64,000 bases of DNA, taken from the NCBI GenBank assembly GCA_016125185.1, contig WGMG01000006.1, positions 310,001 to 374,000 of the forward strand, in the 5' to 3' direction. Positions within the stretch are counted from its first letter, which is position 1. Each line of letters begins with the position of its first letter. Both the position numbers and the translations under genes were made by a program. Below the pieces are notes generated by a model. It made no database searches, was not told the origin of the DNA, and was given only the letters and a program-made list of their open reading frames with translations. Of this stretch, positions 50,089 to 59,037 are shown piece by piece. The stretch comes from Armatimonadota bacterium. GTDB taxonomy: Bacteria > Armatimonadota > Fimbriimonadia > Fimbriimonadales > Fimbriimonadaceae.

Positions 50089-51474
50089 ATGCAAGTAACT
50101 CGAGAAGATTTGAATCCCTGTACCGTGCGATTGAGCATCGTTTGCTCAACGGAACAGGTCGCCGACGCCTTCGACCGGGCCCTGAAGACCATTACCAAGG
50201 AAGTCCGATTGCCGGGATTCCGCCCTGGCCATGCTCCGAAGCACATGGTTGAAAAGCTGGTCAACGAGCGAGATCTCTATAATCAGGCCGCCGACGAATT
50301 GGTTCGCCGCACCTTCCAGAAAGCAGTTGAATCCGAGAAGATTCAGCCCGATCCGGGCGTTCGCCCGTCGATCGAAATGCAGGAACTGGATCGCGACGCC
50401 AAGAAGGCAACCTACTCGGCCAAGATTCCGCTTCCCCCTCAGATCGAATTGGTTGAATATAAGGGTCTGGCCGCCACTCGTCCGCCCGTCGGCGTGACCG
50501 ATGATGAAGTCGAATTTCAGATTACCGAGCTCCGCAAGAAGCAGGGAAGCCGTGAGGCCGTCACCGACCGAACCGCCCAGGAAGGCGACTACGCGGTGGT
50601 CAACATCAAGCCTGAAGGCGAATCGAGCGACGGCAAGAATTTCATGGTCGTGCTTGGACAGTCGTTCCCGGATCTCGACAAGGCTCTGACCGGCATGACA
50701 GCCGAAGAGATGAAGAGCGTGGATCTCGACGTTCCGGACACCTTCAGCGACAAGGGGCTGGCGGGCAAGAAGATCAAAGCCCAGGTGACCCTCAACTCGC
50801 TCAGTGCGATCAAGTTGCCGGAGTTGGACGAAGAGTTCGCCAAATCGGTTCAGACAGACTCGGTGGAGGACCTGAAGGTCCGAATGCGAGACAGCATTGT
50901 CGCCGCCAAAGAGCAGATGGTGCGAGACATGCTCCAGGACCAGCTTCTGGAGGACCTGCGAACCAAGTCGAAGATTCAGGTGAGCGACAACATGTGGGAA
51001 GCGCTTGCCAACCAGCGGCTGGGCGAAATTCAGCAGCAGCAGGCTCAGCAGGGCAAGTCTCTTGAGCAATATGCGCAAGAGAACGGCATGACCCTCGAAG
51101 ACTTCGTGAAGGCTTGGCATGAGCAGGCCAAGCTCCATGTAGAGCGAGCGATGGTCGTGCGAGAAATCTTCGCCAAAGAGAAGCTTCAGATTACGAATGA
51201 AGAACTGAATAACGAGCTGTTCTTTATGTCGCAGGAGTTCCAGATCGATCCGATGGAACTTCTTGAGTACATGCGCAAGAACGATTCGCTTCAGGAGTTG
51301 CACTTCCGCTCGATCTCGCGCAAGGTGACCAACTTCCTCATCGACAACGCAGAGGTTAGCGAAGAAGCCGCCGACACCAAGCCAGCAAAGGCAACCAAGG
51401 CGAAGAAGGAAGCTGCGGCTGACGCCGAACCGGCCGCCGAAAAACCTAAGAAGGCTCCAGCCAAGAAGAAGTAG
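50089..51474 (+). CDS. tig: Trigger factor
   Basis: A 461-residue ribosome-associated chaperone and prolyl isomerase. The ribosome-binding tail (about 1-110) has EVRLPGFRPGHAPKHMVEK, a variant of the G-F-R-x-G-x-x-P signature. The PPIase domain (about 150-235) has GDYAVVNIKPEG. The C-terminal helical domain runs to about 430. The last 35 residues are a Lys/Ala/Pro-rich tail (KPAKATKAKKEAAADAEP), longer than in E. coli and probably disordered. Start at ATG 50089 (MQVTRED), which matches the family start; the upstream TTG is not needed. Confidence 0.95.
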   Translation: MQVTREDLNPCTVRLSIVCSTEQVADAFDRALKTITKEVRLPGFRPGHAPKHMVEKLVNERDLYNQAADELVRRTFQKAVESEKIQPDPGVRPSIEMQELDRDAKKATYSAKIPLPPQIELVEYKGLAATRPPVGVTDDEVEFQITELRKKQGSREAVTDRTAQEGDYAVVNIKPEGESSDGKNFMVVLGQSFPDLDKALTGMTAEEMKSVDLDVPDTFSDKGLAGKKIKAQVTLNSLSAIKLPELDEEFAKSVQTDSVEDLKVRMRDSIVAAKEQMVRDMLQDQLLEDLRTKSKIQVSDNMWEALANQRLGEIQQQQAQQGKSLEQYAQENGMTLEDFVKAWHEQAKLHVERAMVVREIFAKEKLQITNEELNNELFFMSQEFQIDPMELLEYMRKNDSLQELHFRSISRKVTNFLIDNAEVSEEAADTKPAKATKAKKEAAADAEPAAEKPKKAPAKKK

Positions 51475-51484
51475 GCAACAAATT

Positions 51485-51512
51485 GCCCGAGCTAGTTGGC
51501 TCGGGCTTTTTT
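51485..51512 (+). terminator. Rho-independent terminator of tig
   Basis: Stem GCCCGAGC / GCTCGGGC with a 6-base loop, followed by TTTTTT, starting 11 bases after the tig stop. Confidence 0.93.
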
Positions 51513-51579
51513 GTGCCTGAAGTGTTCAATATATAAAAATCTATCAAGAATTTGGAATTCGTCGTATACTTGGGAGACC

Positions 51580-52113
51580 GTGGAGGCCCTTCTGAGTGAA
51601 TCGAAACAGTGGAAAGCAGTCATGCACCCGCTTCGAATGGCGATTCTGAAGACTTTGGGCGCCAATGAACTAACTAACCAGGAGATCGCGAATGAACTTG
51701 GGGTGGCGGCAGGCAAACTCCACTTCCATACTCGGAAGCTGCTCGATGCCGGTCTGATCGAGCTTGCGGGCACCCGCCAGGACGGTCCGCGAACAGAGAA
51801 GCTTTATCGACGTACGTTACGGTCGAACTTCCGCATTCCGCAGGTGGAGGACGGAAGCGCGCCACCGCTCCGACACTACATTCAGAACGCCCTTGCGATG
51901 TACGAGCAGACGTGGTTGGACTTCGGCGAAAAGGGATTCTCGCAGTACGGTTTTCACCAGGTGTACTACGTGTCCCCCAAGACCTTTGCCGAGCTTCAGG
52001 CCGGGGTGATCGAGCTGATGCGCAAAATCGAGGCCGAGAGCATCGAGGACGAGCAGGAGGACACGATGTTTGTTTCGTTGGCCGCGCTCCTGCACGAACT
52101 TCCTGCCCGGTGA
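51580..52113 (+). CDS. ArsR-type winged-helix transcriptional regulator
   Basis: A 177-residue protein started at GTG 51580 with GGAG just upstream. Residues about 15-80 hold the winged helix (MHPLRMAILKTLGANELTNQEIANELGVAAGKLHFHTRKLLDAGLIELAGTR, with LTNQEIANELGVAAGKLHFH as the recognition part). The C-terminal 90 residues are helical and resemble the ligand or dimer domain of ArsR-like helix-turn-helix regulators. No metal-binding Cys cluster is seen. The longer open frame upstream would overlap the tig terminator and is rejected. Confidence 0.85.
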   Translation: MEALLSESKQWKAVMHPLRMAILKTLGANELTNQEIANELGVAAGKLHFHTRKLLDAGLIELAGTRQDGPRTEKLYRRTLRSNFRIPQVEDGSAPPLRHYIQNALAMYEQTWLDFGEKGFSQYGFHQVYYVSPKTFAELQAGVIELMRKIEAESIEDEQEDTMFVSLAALLHELPAR

Positions 52114-52195
52114 ACTTTGCCTGGCAAATATAACAGGCATTGAGTGTTTCTGCCGCCGGTGGTAGAATTTCGCACCAACCGTTCTGGGGGATTTC

Positions 52196-54088
52196 TTGCT
52201 CAGTCTGTCATTTGTTTTCGCGCTTATCACTAGCCAATCACACCCTCCGGTCGAGCATCGGGGCAAACTGGGGACCTGGTACTGGTCGTCACCTGGAGGC
52301 GAGGCGCCATCGGACGACGATGACGCGGGGCAAGAGGTACCGATCCTGGAGAAGGTTGGCGACCCTTACGTGCGGTTGCCACAACGGACTTACTCGGTCC
52401 CGGCAAGAGTTCGGCTGTCGTCGCTGACCAGCGTTCAGGTGAACGTCGATGCGCAGGGGCACAACGTCGTGGGCGACGCCGCGAATGAGCCCTCGCTGGC
52501 AGTCGATCCGACGAATCGGAACCACATCGCGGTGGGTTGGCGGCAGTTCGACACCGTCACCTCTAACTTCCGTCAAGCCGGCAACGGGTACTCGCTCGAT
52601 GGCGGAATGTCGTGGAATCCGCACCAGGTTTTCACGCCCGGCACCTTCCGAAGCGATCCAGTTTTGGTTCCCGATGCCAACGGTACGTTTTACTACAACA
52701 GCCTACAACAGACCTTTTACACCGACGTCTTTACATCGACGAACGCGGGTCTCGATTACCAATTGGTTGGCCCGGCGAAGGGCGGTGACAAACAGTGGAT
52801 GACTTGCGACCGGTCGAAGAGCATTGGGCGCGGATTCCTCTACGAGCACTGGAGCACGGCGGGAAACAACTACAACGGGCGACAGTTCAGCCGATCCGTC
52901 GATGGTGGCACCACGTGGATGAACCCGATTAACATTCCCGGCTCGCCGATCTGGGGCACGCTCGACGTTGCGGCGAATGGCGACCTGTACCTTTGTGGTC
53001 TCTCAAACGGCAATTTTCGATTCAACCGGTCAGTGAACGCGCGCAACGCATCTGTGACTCCAACGTTCGACCGTTCGGTGACGGTCAACCTCGGAGGGGC
53101 AATCATTTACGGCTCAACCATCAACCCGGACGGCTTGATGGGGCAGGCATGGATCGCATGCGACAAGACGAATGGACCGTATGCGGGCAATATCTATATG
53201 GTGTGTTCGGTGGGTGTGGATACCGCTAATCCATGCCAAGTGAATTTCGTCAAGAGCAGCGACGGCGGCCTGACGTGGACGACTCCACGAACTCTCAACA
53301 CCGACACCCCCAATGTCGGAGCGAGCCACTGGTTTGGAACTCTGGCCGTGGCTCCGAGTGGGCGCATCGACGTTTGTTGGTTCGATAACCGAGCCAACCC
53401 TGCTATTTCTAATTCGGCTCTGTACATCACCTCCAGCTACGATGGCGGTGCGACTTGGACGCCCGAGGTGCAAGCCTCACCAAGCTTCAACCCTAACATC
53501 GGTTACCCTAACCAGAACAAGATGGGCGACTATCTTGGAATGGTTTCAGATGGGCAAGGAGCAAACATTGCCTATGCAGCGACCTTTAACGGCGAAGAAG
53601 ACATTTGGTTCCTGCGAGTGCCGGATGACATCGCCATGCCGACCAACGCTACCGCCATTGCTCCAAGCCCGGGCAAGGTCAAGAGCGGGAGTCTGAGCGA
53701 CGTTTGGAGCCCGGATGGCAATAGTTACACGATGCTCTCGGCTTCGGATCGAAAGTTCGGCAACATCGCTGCGGCCGAGACTTACTTCGTGCTTCCCACC
53801 ACCGACGTGGGGAGTATCAAGGTGAAGGTTCGGGGAACGACGACTCGCTCGACTCGGCTGATCGTGTGGCTTTGGAACTGGCAGAAGCAGATATGGGAAG
53901 GAAAGCAGACGGCAGACTGGACGGGCGGAAGTGTGAACAATACGACGATCACGTTTGGACCAGGTGTGAATCCGTACGTTTATGGAAATGGGACCGTGCG
54001 GTGCCTCGTTCAATCGGTCGATCCTGCTGGCCTCACGCCGTCCCAATTCACGGTCCAATACGATCAAATCCAGTTGCTGTTTGGGTAG
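52196..54088 (+). CDS. Secreted BNR/Asp-box (sialidase-fold-like) protein
   Basis: A 630-residue exported protein. It starts at TTG 5 bases after GGGGG, with a short hydrophobic leader (LSLSFVFALITSQ). The body shows several Asp-box repeats (YSLDGGMSW, RSVDGGTTW, KSSDGGLTW, SSYDGGATW), the hallmark of sialidase-type beta propellers, with the preceding block EPSLAVDPTNRNHIAVGWRQFD common in uncharacterised exo-alpha-sialidase-like proteins. The last 130 residues are a separate beta domain. Catalytic Arg triad residues cannot be assigned by eye, so enzymatic activity is uncertain. Confidence 0.75.
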   Translation: MLSLSFVFALITSQSHPPVEHRGKLGTWYWSSPGGEAPSDDDDAGQEVPILEKVGDPYVRLPQRTYSVPARVRLSSLTSVQVNVDAQGHNVVGDAANEPSLAVDPTNRNHIAVGWRQFDTVTSNFRQAGNGYSLDGGMSWNPHQVFTPGTFRSDPVLVPDANGTFYYNSLQQTFYTDVFTSTNAGLDYQLVGPAKGGDKQWMTCDRSKSIGRGFLYEHWSTAGNNYNGRQFSRSVDGGTTWMNPINIPGSPIWGTLDVAANGDLYLCGLSNGNFRFNRSVNARNASVTPTFDRSVTVNLGGAIIYGSTINPDGLMGQAWIACDKTNGPYAGNIYMVCSVGVDTANPCQVNFVKSSDGGLTWTTPRTLNTDTPNVGASHWFGTLAVAPSGRIDVCWFDNRANPAISNSALYITSSYDGGATWTPEVQASPSFNPNIGYPNQNKMGDYLGMVSDGQGANIAYAATFNGEEDIWFLRVPDDIAMPTNATAIAPSPGKVKSGSLSDVWSPDGNSYTMLSASDRKFGNIAAAETYFVLPTTDVGSIKVKVRGTTTRSTRLIVWLWNWQKQIWEGKQTADWTGGSVNNTTITFGPGVNPYVYGNGTVRCLVQSVDPAGLTPSQFTVQYDQIQLLFG

Positions 54089-54107
54089 GTCATAGTGGGG
54101 TGGAAAA

Positions 54108-54127
54108 CCACCTCATGGTGGCGTTTT
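54108..54127 (+). terminator. Weak terminator after the BNR-protein gene
   Basis: CCACC-TCAT-GGTGG followed by CGTTTT, 19 bases after the stop. The stem is short. The rest of 54128-54279 holds no gene I can support. Confidence 0.4.
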
Positions 54128-54279
54128 CGAACATAATTTGGCGGAAATTTGTCCGTTTTGGGTGAATTCAATTGAACCTAGGTCTGATTGCCCTGAGATC
54201 GCTACTGGGGTAGACCGATATCAATACTTCGTGTCACAATAACACGTTTCGTCATTATTGTTTGTTTGAGGAAGGTCAA

Positions 54280-54318
54280 ATGAACACCCGAGTGCGTAGC
54301 CAAGCTAATAGGAGGTGA
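54280..54318 (+). CDS. Arg-rich 12-residue leader peptide ORF upstream of the 3D-domain gene
   Basis: A short ORF, MNTRVRSQANRR, with its own good ribosome binding site (GAGGAAGG, 4 bases before ATG). Its last two codons and stop (AGG AGG TGA) are exactly the Shine-Dalgarno of the 3D-domain gene, whose ATG follows 6 bases later. Ribosomes ending here would cover or re-initiate at the next start, a typical set-up for translational coupling or a leader-peptide switch. Chance occurrence is possible since the ORF is so short. Confidence 0.4.
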   Translation: MNTRVRSQANRR

Positions 54319-54324
54319 CCCCGA

Positions 54325-54969
54325 ATGCGCAACTACTCCCATAAGGTGAGTGCAACAATTTTGGCTCTTACGTTCGCAATCGTCGCGAACGCCGGGGGCA
54401 GAAAGGATGAAGTAACCAAAACGGTTACTGAAACGTCAGCGATCAAGGCCGACGTTGTTTACGAATTCAGCCGATCGGTTGGAATCGGTCGTATCGTCAA
54501 GGCCAAAGATGGCAAAGACGGTTCCATTACCAAGGTCTACAAAGTGACCAAGAAAGACGGAAAGGTCGTCAACAAGGACCTCGTTCGAATCGAAAAAATC
54601 GAAGCCGAAAACACCGTCTACCACATCGGAAAAGGTGGATACCAATCCAGTCGTGGAATTTCGTCGTTTAAGAAAGTCAAGGTCTTGAAGATGCAGGCAA
54701 CGGCCTATGAGCCCGGTCCTTCATCCAACGGAAGATGGGCAGGAAGAACCACGCTTGGCGTGAAACCTGCGTTCGGCATTGTGGCCGTCGATCCCAAGGT
54801 TATTCCGTTGGGAACTCTGCTCTACGTTGAAGGTTATGGATTTGCCTACGCCGCCGACACCGGTGGCGCGATCAAGGGCAACCGTATTGACCTCTGCTTC
54901 ACCACCCAAGCCCAGTGCAATCAATTCGGGCGAAAAGCCGTTACGGTTCACGTCCTGTCTTCCCGGTGA
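54325..54969 (+). CDS. Exported G5-like/3D-domain protein (YabE-like)
   Basis: A 214-residue secreted protein with signal ATILALTFAIVANAG. Residues about 40-115 form a G5-like beta region (VGIGRIVKAKDGKDGSITKVYKVTKKDGKVV). The C-terminal 3D domain (about 120-214) has MQATAYEPGPSS, TLGVKPAFGIVAVDPKVIPLGTLLYVEGYGFAYAADTGGAIKGNRIDL with the three conserved Asp (VDP, ADTGG, RIDL). The fold matches lytic transglycosylase MltA-type catalytic domains and resuscitation-promoting relatives, implying peptidoglycan cleavage. The neighbour rsmA starts inside its stop codon (GTGA); Bacillus yabE also sits beside rnmV-ksgA, so the linkage is conserved. Confidence 0.9.
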   Translation: MRNYSHKVSATILALTFAIVANAGGRKDEVTKTVTETSAIKADVVYEFSRSVGIGRIVKAKDGKDGSITKVYKVTKKDGKVVNKDLVRIEKIEAENTVYHIGKGGYQSSRGISSFKKVKVLKMQATAYEPGPSSNGRWAGRTTLGVKPAFGIVAVDPKVIPLGTLLYVEGYGFAYAADTGGAIKGNRIDLCFTTQAQCNQFGRKAVTVHVLSSR

Positions 54970-55793
54970 ACCTAGCAGACCGCGGAGAGCTTGTCGGCTT
55001 TCTCCGCAAGCATGGACTAAAGGCCGACAAAAGTTTGGGGCAGCACTTCTTGTGCGCCCCAAACGTCGTTAAGGCCATCGTTTCCGCTGCCGAACCATTC
55101 CAAGGCTGTTTAGAAATCGGCCCTGGTCCCGGAATTCTCACCTCATTTCTCGATCGCCACGCCGAGGCGATGACGGCGATCGAGTTCGACGAACGGATGC
55201 TCCCGCTTTTGGCCGACTCGGCACCGACCTGTCAGGTGATTCACGGCGACGCTCTTAAAGTCGATCTGGAACCCGTCTTGATGGCGCTGCCCGAGCCCCG
55301 CGTGTTGGTGAGCAACATGCCGTACTACATTACGGGGCCGCTGATCGCGAAGTTCTCCGAGGTTCGACACCTGCTTTCGGGTTTGGTCCTGATGATGCAG
55401 AAAGAGGTGGGGGAAAAGATCATCGCCCAACCCAGCAACCGCGAACGGGGTTCGCTTTCGGTTAACGTCCAAGCCCAATTCCACGTCAGCCAAGTGGTGA
55501 AGGCTCCTTCGGGGTGCTTCATGCCGCCGCCCAAGGTGGATAGCGTGGTGCTGAAGTTTGTGCCTCGGGCCGACGAATTTCCTGAGGCTTTCCCCAAGGT
55601 CGTCAAGGCGGGTTTTATGCAGCCCCGCAAGACTCTGCTCAACAATCTTGGCGCGACCTTTCGCCAGGACCGATCGGCGGTTGCAGCGGTTCTTGCCGAG
55701 CATGACTTTCCCGAAACCGCTCGGGCGTTCGAGCTGACCGAAAGCCAATGGATCGACTTGGCCACGAGTATCATGAAGCTCGGATGGCCCTGA
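54966..55793 (+). CDS. rsmA: 16S rRNA dimethyladenosine transferase
   Basis: A 275-residue KsgA/RsmA enzyme that dimethylates two adjacent adenines near the 3' end of 16S rRNA. I start at GTG 54966, overlapping the 3D-gene stop as GTGA. Signatures are KADKSLGQHFL, LEIGPGPGILTSFL (SAM motif I), AIEFDERM and SNMPYYITGPLI (motif IV, NxPY). The C-terminal domain has FMQPRKTLLNNL. Length is normal. It overlaps queG by 10 bases. Confidence 0.95.
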   Translation: MNLADRGELVGFLRKHGLKADKSLGQHFLCAPNVVKAIVSAAEPFQGCLEIGPGPGILTSFLDRHAEAMTAIEFDERMLPLLADSAPTCQVIHGDALKVDLEPVLMALPEPRVLVSNMPYYITGPLIAKFSEVRHLLSGLVLMMQKEVGEKIIAQPSNRERGSLSVNVQAQFHVSQVVKAPSGCFMPPPKVDSVVLKFVPRADEFPEAFPKVVKAGFMQPRKTLLNNLGATFRQDRSAVAAVLAEHDFPETARAFELTESQWIDLATSIMKLGWP

Positions 55794-56728
55794 TCGATGC
55801 GACACTAGCCAAGCAGAAAGCGATCGATCTCGGCTTTACGACCGTCGGTGTGACTGCCGCCGAGCCGATTCCCGAAGCAATGGCTACTTACCGAGCATGG
55901 CTGGAAGCGGGATATGAGGGCGAGATGGCTTACATGGCCCGTCACGAGGATTTGAAAGCCGACCCAAAGACTCTGCTGCCTTCGGCCCAGTCGGTGGTCG
56001 TCGTGACTCTCAACTACTATCAGGACCCGCCCGCTGATGTGAAGATCGCGCGTTATGCCCTCGGTCGGGACTATCACAAGGTTCTTCGGGCGATGCTGAA
56101 GGGGCTTCAGACGGAGCTGACGAAGAGCTATCCGGACGCTTCATTTCGTATATGCGTCGATAGCGCACCGATCCTTGAGCGGGCGTACGCCCTTCAGGCG
56201 GGGCTCGGCTGGTTTGGCAAGAACACCATGCTCATCGACTCGAAGCGGGGAAGTTGGTTTTTCATCGGCGCGCTCCTGACCTCGATACCGTTCCAACCCG
56301 ACGAGCCGTCAGTCGGTGGTTGTGGAACCTGCACGAAGTGTATCGATGCTTGCCCGACGGGCGCTATCGTCCGCCTGGGCGAGCGGTGGCAGGTTGATTC
56401 GCGTTCCTGCATCAGCTACCAAACCATCGAGAAACGGGGCGAACTCGATCGCGACACCGACGGATGGGTTTTCGGGTGTGACGTCTGCCAGGAAGTGTGT
56501 CCGTTCAATCAGCCGCGGAGCAGTCAGCCGCTTCGCGCTGTGACGACGACAAACGTTGGTTTTCTCGACCGCCGCCCTATACCGAAAGCCGAGGTCCTTG
56601 CCGAGATCGGCGAAGACCAATGGGATGGCCTGACGCAAGGCTCCGCCATGCGTCGAACAGGCTATGAAGGTTTGAAGCGGAACGCTCGGGCGGCGCTTAG
56701 GCCATTACCCGGCCAGCGCGGCGAGTAA
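55784..56728 (+). CDS. queG: Epoxyqueuosine reductase QueG
   Basis: A 314-residue cobalamin- and Fe-S-dependent enzyme making the last step of queuosine in tRNA. The N-terminal domain has GFTTVGVTAAEP and YEGEMAYMARHEDLKADP; RYALGRDYHKVLR, DSAPILERAYALQAGLGWFGKNTMLI and GAL..SIP follow. Two 4Fe-4S clusters are bound by CGTCTKCIDACPTGAI and CDVCQEVCPFN. Start ATG 55784 is inside the rsmA 3' end. It overlaps the convergent glgA by 32 bases. No other queuosine genes are nearby. Confidence 0.95.
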   Translation: MALIDATLAKQKAIDLGFTTVGVTAAEPIPEAMATYRAWLEAGYEGEMAYMARHEDLKADPKTLLPSAQSVVVVTLNYYQDPPADVKIARYALGRDYHKVLRAMLKGLQTELTKSYPDASFRICVDSAPILERAYALQAGLGWFGKNTMLIDSKRGSWFFIGALLTSIPFQPDEPSVGGCGTCTKCIDACPTGAIVRLGERWQVDSRSCISYQTIEKRGELDRDTDGWVFGCDVCQEVCPFNQPRSSQPLRAVTTTNVGFLDRRPIPKAEVLAEIGEDQWDGLTQGSAMRRTGYEGLKRNARAALRPLPGQRGE

Positions 56729-58139
56729 CCGCCTTCTCGTAAAGCTCGATGTAGCGCTTGGCGCTGTTTCGCCAACCGAAGTCCTGCTTCATGGCTTTCA
56801 GCGTCATGTTTCGCCAGCCAGCCGTGCCGTAGAGGTCTTTGGCGCGTTGAACTGCCTCGACCATCTCCTTGCGAGATCGCTGATTGAACACGAAGCCATT
56901 GACTCGGTCCTGCACAGTGTCTTTGAGACCGCCAGTGGCGCGCACGATCGGCAGAGTGCCATAGCGCATCGCGATCAACTGACCAAGGCCGCATGGCTCA
57001 AACGACGACGGCATGAGGAACGCATCGCAACCCGAATAGATGTGCTGGGCGAGAACCTCGTCAAACGCGTTGAGGAACCGGAACTGGTTGGGATAGCTCT
57101 TCTCAATAAAGCGGAAACCTTCGATGATGGCGGGGTCGCCAAGACCTTGTACAACGAGTTGGATCGGCATCTCGAAGAGGTCGTGAGCGGCGCTTAGCAA
57201 CAGGTCGAAGCCCTTCTGGCTGGAGATGCGACTGATCATGCCGATCAGCGGCGCTCCTTCGATGGGTTCCAACCCAAGTTCGCGCATCAGTTCTTCGCGG
57301 CACGCCTGTTTGCAGTCTAGCGATTCCGCTGAGTAGTTGGCGAAGATTCGCGAATCCGTCTTGGGGTTCCAAACATCATAATCCAGGCCGTTCAGGACGC
57401 CGAATAGGCGGTCGTTTTCAGCCAAGTAGCGGCTGAGGCCTTCGAGCCCGCAACCGTACTCTTCGGTTTGAATTTCCTGGGCGTAGTTTGGGCTGACGGT
57501 GTTGACGATGTCCGAAAACGCCATGCCGGCCTTGAGGAAGTTGACCTGACCCCATGCCTCGACTTGCTCAAAATTATAGAGGTCGTGCGATAGGTCGAGC
57601 CAGTCGAGCGACTCGACGCCGAACTCGCCCTGGTAGGCCATGTTGTGAATCGTGAAGACGCTGCCGGTGCGGTCCCAGATCGGGCCCACCTTTTCCTTCA
57701 GCATGACGGGCAGGAAGCCCGTGTGCCAGTCGTTTGCGTGGACGACGTTGGGAATCCATTTGATGAGTTCCATCGCCCGAAGAACGGCGGCCACGAAGAA
57801 GGCGTGGACTTCGCCGCCGGGCTGATAGAGGCTGGCGCTCGACTTCGACTCGGTAAACCACTCATCGGTCTCGATGAAGTAGTAGATCATTCCCTCGAAT
57901 TCGAGTTGGTGGAGCGAAGCTTTCTTCGTCCACAGCGGATTCATGGTGACTTGGAAATCTTTGACGACGACCTGGGTCTTCCAGCGAGGATTTTCCGCAA
58001 TAAGCTGATAGTAGGGAAGAATAACTCGGCAATCGGCGCCCAAGGCTCGAATAGCCTTCGGCAACCCTGCCGCTACATCGGCCAACCCGCCAACCTTGGC
58101 GAACGGCGCGACCTCCGCTGATACGTAAAGAACCCTCAT
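56697..58139 (-). CDS. glgA: Glycogen/starch synthase (GT5)
   Basis: A 480-residue GT5 glucosyltransferase elongating alpha-1,4-glucan from ADP-glucose. The N-terminal signature MRVLYVSAEVAPFAKVGGLADVAAGLPKAI contains the KxGGL substrate motif (KVGGLADV). HANDWHTGFLP, TIHNMAYQGEF and, in the C-terminal half, FLMPSSFEPCGLGQLIAMRYGTLPIVRATGGL are typical. I take ATG 58139 (MRVLYV), the family start; the frame is open 24 codons further with a weak ribosome binding site, so a short extension is possible. Other glycogen genes are not in the window. Confidence 0.93.
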   Translation of the reverse strand: MRVLYVSAEVAPFAKVGGLADVAAGLPKAIRALGADCRVILPYYQLIAENPRWKTQVVVKDFQVTMNPLWTKKASLHQLEFEGMIYYFIETDEWFTESKSSASLYQPGGEVHAFFVAAVLRAMELIKWIPNVVHANDWHTGFLPVMLKEKVGPIWDRTGSVFTIHNMAYQGEFGVESLDWLDLSHDLYNFEQVEAWGQVNFLKAGMAFSDIVNTVSPNYAQEIQTEEYGCGLEGLSRYLAENDRLFGVLNGLDYDVWNPKTDSRIFANYSAESLDCKQACREELMRELGLEPIEGAPLIGMISRISSQKGFDLLLSAAHDLFEMPIQLVVQGLGDPAIIEGFRFIEKSYPNQFRFLNAFDEVLAQHIYSGCDAFLMPSSFEPCGLGQLIAMRYGTLPIVRATGGLKDTVQDRVNGFVFNQRSRKEMVEAVQRAKDLYGTAGWRNMTLKAMKQDFGWRNSAKRYIELYEKAVTRRAGRVMA

Positions 58140-58290
58140 TGCGTCAAGCCCGGGCATCAAAGAATGCCACTGAATGAGGTCTTCCATCATAGCTTCCGTA
58201 GGCTGCCTCATGTTTTTACCAGATATTTCGATTGCGGGAAGTCGTGCCTAGCATGAAACTATTCCACAGGTGTATGACGTACGACCAGCT

Positions 58291-59037
58291 ATGAAGGGAT
58301 ATATTTGGCTTCTTGCCCCGTTGGCGCTGGTAGGTTGCGGTGATCTTAAAGTTGGTATCAACCTCCATGGGCTAGAGGGCCTAGACCAAAAAAACACGAC
58401 AGTGGGAAATGGGACAGTCAAGGAAGAAAGTCGAACGGTAGCCGCGTTCGAAAAGGTCGCGGTCGGATCTGCGTTCCAGGTCGAGGCGACAGAAGGGAAG
58501 CAAACGCCGCTGACGATCTCGGCTGATAGCAATCTTTTGAGCCACATCAAAACCGAAGTGAGAGACAAAGTTCTTTACGTTGAAATCGATGGCTCTGTTT
58601 CGACTAAGCAGCCGATGAAGCTGAAGCTCTCGACGCCGACCCTTAAGGGTTTTGAGGCATCGGGGGCTACAAAGGTCAAAGTTCATCTGGCATCAGCCCA
58701 CGACTTCGATCTGGGCGACTCTGGCGCATCAGAAGTTTCGGTGGATGGAACTGTTCGCAACCTGACGGCCGATCTTTCGGGTTCGAGTAAAGCCGATATT
58801 TCGGGGCGTTCATTCGGGAAAGTCACGCTGACCCTGAGCGGAGCGTCGCAAATGGAACTGGGTGGCCGTGCCGAAGCCCTTAACGCCGATTTGTCGGGTG
58901 CGTCGTCTTTGACTGGTGGTCTCAGCGGCAAAAGCGCCCAACTTGAGCTTTCTGGCGCTTCGAATGCTAAGCTCGGAAAGTTTGATGCGATGGCCAAGCA
59001 GACGTCGGGGGCGAGTTCCGTGTCCAGCGGTGACTAG
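58291..59037 (+). CDS. GIN-domain (DUF2807) lipoprotein
   Basis: A 248-residue lipoprotein. Signal MKGYIWLLAPLALVGC with lipobox LVGC. The mature protein is a beta-helix-like GIN domain: FEKVAVGSAFQVEATEGK at its start, then repeated [LV]..SGAS.. turns (LTLSGASQMELGG, DLSGASSLTGG, ELSGASNAKLG). These proteins are common in Bacteroidota and others as putative auto-transporter adhesin-like surface proteins of unknown role. It overlaps the convergent HD-GYP gene by 4 bases. Confidence 0.88.
   Translation: MKGYIWLLAPLALVGCGDLKVGINLHGLEGLDQKNTTVGNGTVKEESRTVAAFEKVAVGSAFQVEATEGKQTPLTISADSNLLSHIKTEVRDKVLYVEIDGSVSTKQPMKLKLSTPTLKGFEASGATKVKVHLASAHDFDLGDSGASEVSVDGTVRNLTADLSGSSKADISGRSFGKVTLTLSGASQMELGGRAEALNADLSGASSLTGGLSGKSAQLELSGASNAKLGKFDAMAKQTSGASSVSSGD

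Noticed and set aside
54128-54279. Cyclic di-AMP (ydaO) riboswitch before the 3D-domain gene
   Set aside because: This riboswitch often precedes 3D or RlpA-like genes, but I could not find its conserved core sequences here.
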